Notes under the pieces: model-generated
Databases searched by the model: none
Told to the model about the DNA's origin: nothing
Seen by the model: the letters and a program-made list of their open reading frames with translations, nothing else
Assembly: GCF_963678635.1 (NCBI RefSeq)
Contig: NC_087071.1
Coordinates: 29,196,120-29,260,119, forward strand
Length of the DNA: 64,000 bases
From: Symsagittifera roscoffensis
Lineage: Eukaryota; Xenacoelomorpha; Acoela; Convolutidae
Direction of reading: 5' to 3'
Shown: in pieces, positions 55,530 to 64,000 of the stretch
How the letters are laid out: each line of letters opens with the position of its first letter
Numbering within the stretch: position 1 is the stretch's first letter
Made by a program: the position numbers and the translations under genes

Positions 55530-57539
55530 ATTAGGTTGAGCTGTCATTGTCAGAAATTGTTAAAGTTATGGAAAGTTTACCAATTCAGTTTTTTTTGAGG
55601 AAAAATTTAGCTATTGAGCCAAGAAAGTTCCAAAAAAGTCTGTCTATGATAATATGGCTAACTACGTAGATAGATCGTACAATAAAAAAAATAGAAGCCA
55701 TGACTCTTTGTATAAATTCAAATCCGCCGACGGTAAAAGCTCGATAGGAGAATCTACGATAAGTTGGTATTTGATACTTTGAAACTAATCGTATCAGATA
55801 AAACATCAGAAAAAGGATAGTTGGTTACTGTGCAATTAGCACAGAATGTTCCGACCACAGTCTTGAAAAAATATAACCAAGTTTTTTCAAACTATTGTCA
55901 TTTTTTGGCGTGGTGTGATTAAAGGAGCTGAACAAAAAACTGGGGACTAGGTATATTCGTAGGGTGCCGGACATCAAGCCGACGGGATTCAAGCCGAATT
56001 GTAAAGTTAGGGACTCCAAGCCGAGTATTTCCTTATAGAGTCGTAAAACATGATAAATTTGAAAACTTTTTGAAGAATATCTGAATTATCTCATCTTTCT
56101 TCACTAGTTATTGGCGTTTATATAAAATTTAGGCCTCCAAATGATGTTTCGGAAAGTTGAAAAGTAAAACATGGTAGAAGGAATTTTTCATGTTTATAAC
56201 TAATGCAATCAAAAAACCGGCTGATGTTATTAACGGATGCCAATCACAAGTAGTGCATTGTCATGAATAACGCTGATTATAATGGTCGGAACAATGGTAT
56301 AATGTTTACACAGCTCTTTGTTTTGTGTGAAAAGTTTTCTCCTACACAGAACCGAGTTACCAACTCATCTTCTTCCGTAACGCAATCTGGCACCGGTTAG
56401 ACTTCTACTTTCTCCGTTTTTTGCCTTGAAATTGTAAAATTCGTGGAAAAAAATTTAAAACGTTTGGGTTATTTTAAAAATCCACTTTTGTTAAATATAT
56501 AATCAAAATGAAGTCATTCTAAAGTTTTAGGCGGTGTTTCAGTTTAAGTTAAAACATTTTGTAAACGAGTTTTTATATGTTTTTGTAAGAAAACAATAAA
56601 TTAAGAAAACACTAAGACGCTGACATCCTTACTGGAAATAAACATTTGGACTTTGTTTTGCAGTTTCTGATGTATTTTTGATTTTCGATAAAAACGTTTT
56701 TTCGAAAGTATCGACAAACTCCACAGCCAATATTGAAAACTACAATAATATATAGTTGGTTTCTACGTACTCCTTACTGGGATGCTTACATTTAGCTTGC
56801 TTTGATTCTATTGTTTTGAAATCTTCAAATTTGGAATCCAAATGTTTTCAGTCGTCGGATAAAAGTTCCGCATGCCTAGCAAGCTAGCTGAAAAACTGGG
56901 ATTATTGCGCGCTATTTGATCCCAAAATAGCCCAATCGACAGTTTTCGGACCCCCTCAACTCGCAACAAACTGTCAAGCGAAAATATTTAGCCATAATTG
57001 AGCCAAGGTTGTTGATACTTCCGAATAACAAGAAAAACGGGTCAAAAAATACGGTTTCCGTTTTCTTCATTTGAAATTCGTAGAAGATTGTCGAAATTAT
57101 CTAAATCAATGCAGAACAATTCATTAACAATTGTCACTTTTAATTGGTTCAATGTTTTCTTATCTTTGGTGAAATGATGATAGCTGAGGGTTCTGTATAG
57201 AAACTGAATAAGATCAAAAAACTTGCTGCCAGCACATTTTGTACTTCAACGAAAGCTCTTACTAATTTTGATTTTGTTCGTGAGATGTATCCAAGAAACA
57301 ATGGAAGAAGAAGTCGGAAAACTATCTTTAGGCAGCGCTCAATCATCGGATTTGATCTGTTTGTGATTCGAATTTTCAAAAAAACTAACCGTCGTATAAC
57401 GTGAACAAAATCAAAACAATTTATTTGACAGTTTCCACACTGTTCGAGTATGATAAGTTTCTGCATTGTTCGAAAAACTTAGCCGGGGTTATTTGGGTAA
57501 AATCCAGGAAGAACTCTAAAAAATACTCCAGGTAACGTA
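55530..57539. other. Non-coding host DNA downstream of the SAXO-like gene
   Basis: No further exon recognised. A cluster of ATCAAGCCGA, TTCAAGCCGA and TCCAAGCCGA occurs at 55973-56025, an interspersed short motif. No AATAAA close to the stop is clear; ACAATAAA near 55680 is a candidate poly(A) signal. Confidence 0.45.
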
Positions 57540-59065
57540 GATGGGAAAAATTACGTAGGAGTAGTCACACTAAATCCAATTCCAAGACATTTCTGGAAAA
57601 TAGCACACATTAATCCTTTGCACAAAAAGGCTTCTCGTATGAACAGTGAAAATTATAGACCTATTTCAATACTTCCTACCTTCGCCTTAAAATTTGAACA
57701 AGTTTTTTATAACAAAATAACAAGGTTCATTCAAAGAAAGTTGTGTTTAAACCAACATGATTTTAGAAAACATCATTCGACTGTGACAAACCTTATATTG
57801 TACCGTGATATTGTATACAATAAATTAAAACAAAGAGAATTACCTCTCACACTGTTTTTAGGTATTGCGAAAGCACAACAACATTCTATACAAGCTTGCC
57901 AAAATAGGCTTCGACCATGAGTTTCTTCAAATTTTTGCATCCTATCTCAGAAACAGAAAACAAATAATTTTTCTTCGTAATACTTTGTCTCATTCCTGCA
58001 ATTGAACGAGTGGTGGTCCACAGGGATCAATTTTTGCAGTTTTTGTTTTCTTTATATATAAGCGATTTGCCAGAAATTATTGACAACCCTACCTTTTATA
58101 TGCTGACAATACAAAAATTATTGGAAAATGGTTTGACCGTTCTACGACTCAAACGGATGTAAACAATGTAATCACCTGGTCAGCAGAAAACAGAATTGAC
58201 TTGAATTTTGAGAAACTTGGACAAATAAGATTTCGAAAATCAAACAAGCGTTACCCTTTAAGCGATCTTTTATCTACTCTGGAGATTAAATTGTTTTAAA
58301 AGACACGGTCAAAGACCTTGGTGTTTGAGGCAATTTCAAAAAGTCTTGGGTATATCACATCACCGATAGGCTCAAAAAAGCAAACATGCAATTTAATTAC
58401 ATCAGAAGACCTTCACTAAACTCACTGAGTAGCTCTGTTCGCTTTTCATTTCTTAAAATTTGCATAGTATCAAAAATTTTTTATGCATCTCCAGTTTGGT
58501 TTGCAACTTAAAACCAATGTAGACGAATAGAAAAATTTTAATGACAATGCTTAAAATGGTGTTACAAAAAACATGAAATGAATGATGAAGATTATGTTTT
58601 GTACTTGAATATAAGCAAACTGTTGCCAATTTCACTGACGTTATTCAAAAACAATTTATTTTGCTGAATAAGATTTATAATAACGAGTTGGCGATTAATT
58701 TTTTTGATTTTTCTCAAAAACGTCTTGTTTTCCGTTCGATTTGACTCAGGCCCTTGTCGAAGGATAGCACGGAGCAAACTTTGTGAAAATTTCTTTTACC
58801 GTGTCGCAGAAATGTCAAACTCCCTCGCGAGATCGAACAATTTGCCTGGCTATGATCCTTTTCAAGAACCTGTAATCATTAGAAAGAACTTGAGCCTGTT
58901 ATTGGTTGACAAACTACAAACATTTAAATACTCGATTTATCCAGATTCATGCTTTTTAAGTTTATTTTATTAACGTTGTTATCAATGACTAAGAGCAACT
59001 AATCCCCGTCTTGCGGGTTGAATTCAATCTTATTATGATTATCATTATTATTATATCTTTTCTAA
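57540..59065 (+). mobile_element. Degraded non-LTR (LINE) retrotransposon, 3' part
   Basis: The frame 57618-57920 contains HFWKIAHINPLHKK and ENYRPISILPTFALKFEQV, then LCLNQHDFRKHHST, the typical start of a CR1/Jockey-group reverse transcriptase. In other frames follow a GGPQGS-like motif (about 58010-58030), ISDLPEI (58063-58083) and ADNTKIIGKW with the Y/F-A-D-D region degraded. The end has a NSLARSNNLPGY block (58815-58850) and TAA. The 3' end runs into (ATT)n-rich repeats at 59028-59060, a usual LINE tail. The 5' part is missing. Confidence 0.8.
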
Positions 59066-59601
59066 GCTTTTTTTATTAAAATTCGAATTAGTATTATATC
59101 TTTTCTAAACATGTCATTAGACAATTTATAGCAATTAAGTAATGTCGATGGGAAAACGCTTAGTCAGTATTGTTGTTGGTCGAGGATCATGAATATGACT
59201 AAAAACTCTCCTTTTTTTTCCAACCACGAAGAGTCGACTGAGACTATCCTAAGATATGATTAAAATATTCGATCGGGCCGCCTTGAATAGTTCACCATTC
59301 AATCTACTTTTTTTGAAAATTGATCACCGGGAATCTTTGGTTTTGTTGTTTCAAGTTTCTTTTATAGTTAGATGACAATAACTCTAGACGGAAGTGATAG
59401 GTTAGATAGACATTTTGTCAAAATTATAAAAAAAAACAGGCCAAAAAAGCGTTTGTTAGCTATTTTTTGGAAATTTTTTAACAAAAAATTGCGTTTTGTG
59501 GGAGCTCACCTTTAGAAAAATTTTGGGTTCCGTCAGCCCAAAATGGATATCTCAAAATTGTTCAAAGTGGGGTTCCTTCGGGTTGGCAGGGCGTCGAATT
59601 C

Positions 59602-59745
59602 CAGAGACACTCCTGTTTTATGAAAAATTTAGCCCTGGTTCAGGGTTTAAACCTGGCTATTTTATCCATGATTATTGCTACGAAAAATAGCCAAGAAACA
59701 GCCCTGAATCAGGGCTTAAAATTTCATAAAACTCTAGTGCCTCTG
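59602..59745. repeat. Foldback hairpin, about 62-bp arms
   Basis: The left arm 59602-59663 and right arm 59684-59745 are complementary at about 77%: CAGAGACACTCCTGTTTTAT / ATAAAACTCTAGTGCCTCTG, TAGCCCTGGTTCAGGG / CCCTGAATCAGGGCTTA and GGCTATTTT / AAAATAGCC. The loop is about 20 bp. It is probably a small non-autonomous element or the end of one. Confidence 0.75.
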
Positions 59746-59749
59746 AACC

Positions 59750-62744
59750 AGCGATAGCTATCTATGACAGATCAAACCCGAACTGTAATTGCATTGATCA
59801 AAATTACTTTTTTAGGTCAGTTTCTATAAAAATCTAAAATAATTCATTATTATTAATTGACAAGTGTTAAATAACAAAAATCGCAAATGTTCAATGTGTT
59901 AACGAATACCTAAAACAAATGTTTTATAACAAGGAAAAAGTGGGCAAGCAAATTCATTATAACCATTCAGAAAACTTATTCCAAACCTCTGATTGAGTTG
60001 GAAAAATTGAATGTGAGTCTGTAAAGATTTCCCAGCAGCCCGACAAAACGAGAAAAGCATATTAGACTGCCCATTATGGTTTTGTAACAAGTTTTTTTTC
60101 TACCTTAGTGATTGGGCAAAATGCATGTATAGTTGCCATCTACATGTCAATCTGTTCAAAATGTCAGAATGAACCGATCGGCTCTCAAAAAGTTGGCAAT
60201 TTTTTCACCAATCCATCAAAACTGTGAAGAAAGGGACATACAACGAAGCACGCGCTGTTCCAACTTTAGGTCTGCTAGAAAGTCAAAGACCGATCCGCGC
60301 TGGGTGAAGCACTAATGCTCTTACCTCAAACCAAACCGCTAAGACATGAAGGCTTCATACCGGTGCAATTATTCAATGGTTAAAATTCAACTGAAGAAGG
60401 CAGACTGTCATGTACTGCTTGCGCAGATAGGTGGTGCAAGTTTCGTTTCGAAAGGTTTTCATTAATTTTTTGATTAAAACAAGTAATTAAAAGAACTGGA
60501 AAGAATTGGACCTTACGTTTATCAATTTTCAGGCGAATTTGCGGAACATATTGCCACTTTGGGCTAAGTAAGAGCATTTAAAAAAAATTTTACGGAAAAA
60601 GAGCAAGCTATTCAAACCTTTCTTTGCAGTTTTTTGAAATTTTTGTTGCAATTTTTGTATTTTTCTTGTCGCAAAATGATAAACTTTTTTGAAATACGTG
60701 TTGTTTCAAAAACTCAATGAAAACTCAAATAATGGATAGTTTGGACAGTTACAAATGATGGACAATTACAACTGGACAATTACAAATAATGGACAATTAC
60801 AACTTTTCCTGATAAAATTTTCTGATTCTCGTTACCTGTTTGCTCAAATTGTCAGTATTCAAAAGTCGGAAATCACGGTAATCGAAGTTACTGCACACGC
60901 CTTTCATCAATTAACTTTAGAATTTTGTAAGCTTAGGAAAGTGTCAACAAGGTAAAACGTGAGGGACAGAAAAAAATTGAGATGGGTGGCAATCAAGTTT
61001 GCAAATTAGATTGCAAGTTCCCCTTGACAAATTGAGACCCATCTTTGAAATAATTTTTTTCTTATGTAAAAAATTATCACATTTAATCTTTTCAAAATCC
61101 ATCCACCAAAGTCTTCCGAATGATGAACTTGAATAATGATAATCGCTGTAACTGTTTTACCTTATGATTTAGACTTTCTGAAAACTTGATTCGTAATGAT
61201 CTAGTTTTTTGTTCATTGGAGATATCAGTTGATATGAAAAACTGATAATGAAAATTAGCTTTTATTCATCAAAACGCCGCTATCAGTGTCCTACCAAATT
61301 AATTTTGTTTCATGTTTCTAATGGCGGTGGAAATTGAAAAACGCATTTGTTTGCTTAAGTTGGCAATTTCGTGTGTTCGTCAAATGAGGTCAAATAATTT
61401 TCTGGTTTTGACTGCAGTGCCAACTATGATGGACAAACTGCTCGATATTTGGACCCAAAGATTGAAGAAAACAATAAGAATGGCACTTTGGTAGAAGTCA
61501 CTAGAAGGCAATCGAGGTAGTAAAAAAACCAAATATCAATTAAATTGTGAGGCATTAGATCCGTCGAATATGTATCTCAAAAACATGGAGCCGATTTGAT
61601 ATAATTTACGAACTTGGAAGTCAAAACAATTTCTGTTAATTTATGAAACGTTTTGCTCATTCGCTATTAAAATATTGTCAGGAACAACATATTAAAAGAC
61701 GAAATACGCTATATCAATAAATTTAAAATGTGTCAAACACTTAGAAATATCCAAAAAAAAAAAAAATTCAATTAATCAAAGTACTTCATTTTTATCAGTA
61801 AGCTTTTGCATAAACTTCGGAAAACCTTAATTAATCTTTTCTGAAAAATTTATTAAGTTTTTGATATTTTTCAAAAGTTCATGCCAATTGTTTTGTTTCC
61901 GGAAGTTACTCTCCGGCTACTATATTCACCCTAGCCCTGTCTATTATGATATGTGGGGCCTCGTTGAGGCAGTTTTATACCTCTTACAACAAATCCCCAC
62001 AACTCTCATTAATACCAAAAATTCTCAGATAATGTCCCACTGGTGCATCATCTTATCAAAACTTCATAAAATTGTACTGTTAGGTTGAAGTAGTTGCAGT
62101 TACATCCACCACAGGCTATTTTGTATACCAAATTGTCTATGAAGTCCTTCGAAAAAAAATCTTTTGAGAGAGGTCAAAAAAATCTTTGTTTTTTCTACTG
62201 TAAATACTAAATGGATAGTAATTATATTACATATTTTAATGCAAAAACTTTTGCTTGATTTCCCGAATATTGCATCAGCAGCATGATTCATATGCTTTTC
62301 GACACACTGCTGCCTGAACATTCTTTCCTTTGCTAGCAAACTAGATTTTTCAACCCCAAATAATTTGCTGAATGTTCTTGAAACTATATGGTCTATAATT
62401 TTATAATAATTTGTCTACTATAATTTGTCTATTATAATAATAATTGGTCTACTATAATTTTGTTTAACTCGTTATCTATCTACGGTTTCCTGTTCCTATC
62501 TAAAGGTTCGATAATATTTCCATAGAAGTGCTTCAAAAAACTCGGTTGAAAATCTCATTGATAAAACTCCCCGCAGTGACAAAAATGATAAAAATCAATT
62601 ATCTACAGAAAACAATACAGATTTTAGATCTGTTGTAATTTAGTATCGTAACACTTCGATTATGTAGTTTTAATAATCGATTATAATGCAAATCAGTACT
62701 AAAACGCTCTGAAACCGTTTTTTTTCTATATCAAATTTCCTGCA
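59750..62744. other. Non-coding host DNA
   Basis: No gene supported. A short tandem array of ATGGACAATTACAA-like units lies at 60752-60802. A run of TAATTTGTCTAC/TATAATAAT-type repeats lies at 62394-62460. The frame 60133-60315 has higher GC but no recognisable motif. Confidence 0.5.
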
Positions 62745-62920
62745 TACTATATACATATTGTATACAGATTATCTAGAGATTATCTACAGATTAACCAGGG
62801 ATTATCTACAGATTATCTACACATTATCAAACAGATTATATACTGATTTCACACAGATTATATACAGACTATATACAGATTGAATACATATTTTATTCAG
62901 ACTGTATACAATTAAATACT
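62745..62920 (+). repeat. Minisatellite, ACAGATTATVTAC-type unit, array 1
   Basis: About a dozen degenerate copies of an 11-13-base unit such as ACAGATTATCT, ACAGATTATATAC and ACAGACTATATAC in one direction, framed by GTATAC-type ends. Confidence 0.85.
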
Positions 62921-63433
62921 GATTTTCTCAACACTGTCGCCAATCAGATGATATAATTGTATTGAAATGAAATTATAATGCAGGCTTTTTATTGAAATTT
63001 TGTTTCTGATTTTTGATTTCAAAAAAACTCATAATTTTTTTCAGAATGCGTTGCTGCAAAACTTAATTGCTCTATGTAAAGGTTTCTAATTTTTTTATGA
63101 TTTTTTTTCTAGCAAAATTGAGCTGAAAAGGTTGATATTTTAAGTGGTAGTTGAAGAATATTTTAAGTGGTAGTAAGTTTTGCCCAAACTTACTTTTATT
63201 ACGGCGGGAACCCTATCTTTCAAAATCTTTCTTGGATCTCTTAAAACTTGAAGTTTGCGGTAAACAATTTTCTTCAAGTGAGTTCAGCTCACTGCAAGAC
63301 TGAGGAAAAGTTTCCTGATAACAAATTTTTGTTAAGTTTGTGAAAAAATCATTAATATAAATCATGAATAGCCGAAACTGAAATTGTTACGATCCTTATG
63401 GCTTTTAGGAAATTTAATCAATTTTATGCAAAT
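62921..63433. other. Spacer between the two minisatellite arrays
   Basis: Unique AT-rich sequence; a short direct duplication of AATATTTTAAGTGGTAG occurs near 63135-63172. No gene seen. Confidence 0.5.
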
Positions 63434-63560
63434 TGTGTACAGATTATATACAGATCATCTACAGATTTTCTACAAGTTATATACAGATTATCTACAGGTT
63501 TCAATGTATAGAGATTATGCACTGACTATATGCAGACTATTTACAGATTGTATACAGGTT
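63434..63560 (+). repeat. Minisatellite, ACAGATTATVTAC-type unit, array 2
   Basis: Same unit and orientation as array 1 about 500 bp away (GTACAGATTATATACAGATC, TTACAGATTGTATACAGG). The open frame 63384-63566 is produced by this repeat and is not a gene. Confidence 0.85.
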
Positions 63561-64000
63561 TTATAGAATAGAAAAATCGATTACTAAAATCCATTTATTT
63601 CTGGTGGGAAACAAATAGATTCTATCTGTATAAAATTGATTATCGTTCGCAAAATGGTTCTAGATAAATCGATTCTATACTTAAATTAATCTGTATTTGT
63701 TTTGTTTATATTCGGTTTTTATCCATTGTTGTCACTGCGGGTCCGTTTATATTGCTGAGGATCGCAGCTTCAAAACTTCAACAGAATACCGGTGTCTGTA
63801 AATGTGTGACACCATCTACAGAATACTATTTGCAGTAATTGAACATTGACGTTGACACCAAGAAAAACTATTTTTCCGTCATCGAGTAGTTTTCTAACCG
63901 TAAATTGCTGGTTTGGATGTAATGTAACAAAAGTGCGGAGCGTAAAACCTCATCCACATCTCTCTTCACTCGTCTCGCCCTAACATCCACATAACGCAAA

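Noticed and set aside
62745-63560. CRISPR-like array
   Set aside because: Units are contiguous 11-13-base degenerate repeats without unique spacers, in eukaryotic DNA.

Overview
The window is AT-rich metazoan nuclear DNA. Evidence: spliced exons with GT..AG introns and TTTTCAG-type acceptors, a terminal-repeat Polinton/Maverick, two related Ty3/gypsy elements, a degraded LINE and several foldback elements. Host exons are clearly less AT-rich than the surrounding DNA. The species cannot be fixed from the sequence; an axonemal SAXO-like host gene points to an animal with motile cilia or flagellated sperm, and a tunicate is only one possibility.

Bases 106-21598 are one complete Polinton. It is bounded by a perfect 6-bp target duplication (GCCATA at 100-105 and 21599-21604) and by inverted repeats that start AGTAGTATTGTATCG. 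Its left arm is a tightly packed plus-strand block: two unknown proteins, a DnaQ-like exonuclease remnant, a small membrane protein, the packaging ATPase, two small conserved ORFs, integrase, penton-type minor capsid protein, a basic virion-type protein, major capsid protein and adenain-like protease. Then come minus-strand genes including a PC4-like ssDNA-binding protein, and a protein-primed-type DNA polymerase B on the plus strand at the right. Most genes carry single-base frameshifts or in-frame stops, so this copy looks dead, but the first 347 codons of polB are open. A 3.47-kb segment between the PC4-like gene and polB is tandemly duplicated with almost no divergence.

Bases 21605-34190 are largely non-coding. 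They contain a second, independent tandem duplication (about 2.9 kb unit, 24421-30197) with a nested 100-bp repeat, and a 480-bp palindromic foldback element (32353-32830).

Bases 34190-39110 hold a minus-strand Ty3/gypsy element with gag, protease, RT, RNase H and integrase all recognisable but frameshifted. Bases 39111-46660 are mostly featureless apart from palindromes and a diverged dispersed repeat pair.

Bases 47564-55529 are the last six recognisable coding exons of a host gene on the plus strand, probably of the SAXO/FAM154 axonemal microtubule family. Its penultimate intron contains a 3.4-kb Ty3/gypsy insertion (51235-54641, 5-bp target duplication GTTCC) that has lost the end of pol and most of its 3' LTR. 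A TA-flanked MITE (46664-47515) ends 48 bp before the first recognised exon.

Bases 55530-64000 are non-coding except for a degraded LINE reverse transcriptase (57540-59065), a foldback hairpin (59602-59745) and two minisatellite arrays of an ACAGATTATVTAC-like unit (62745-62920 and 63434-63560).
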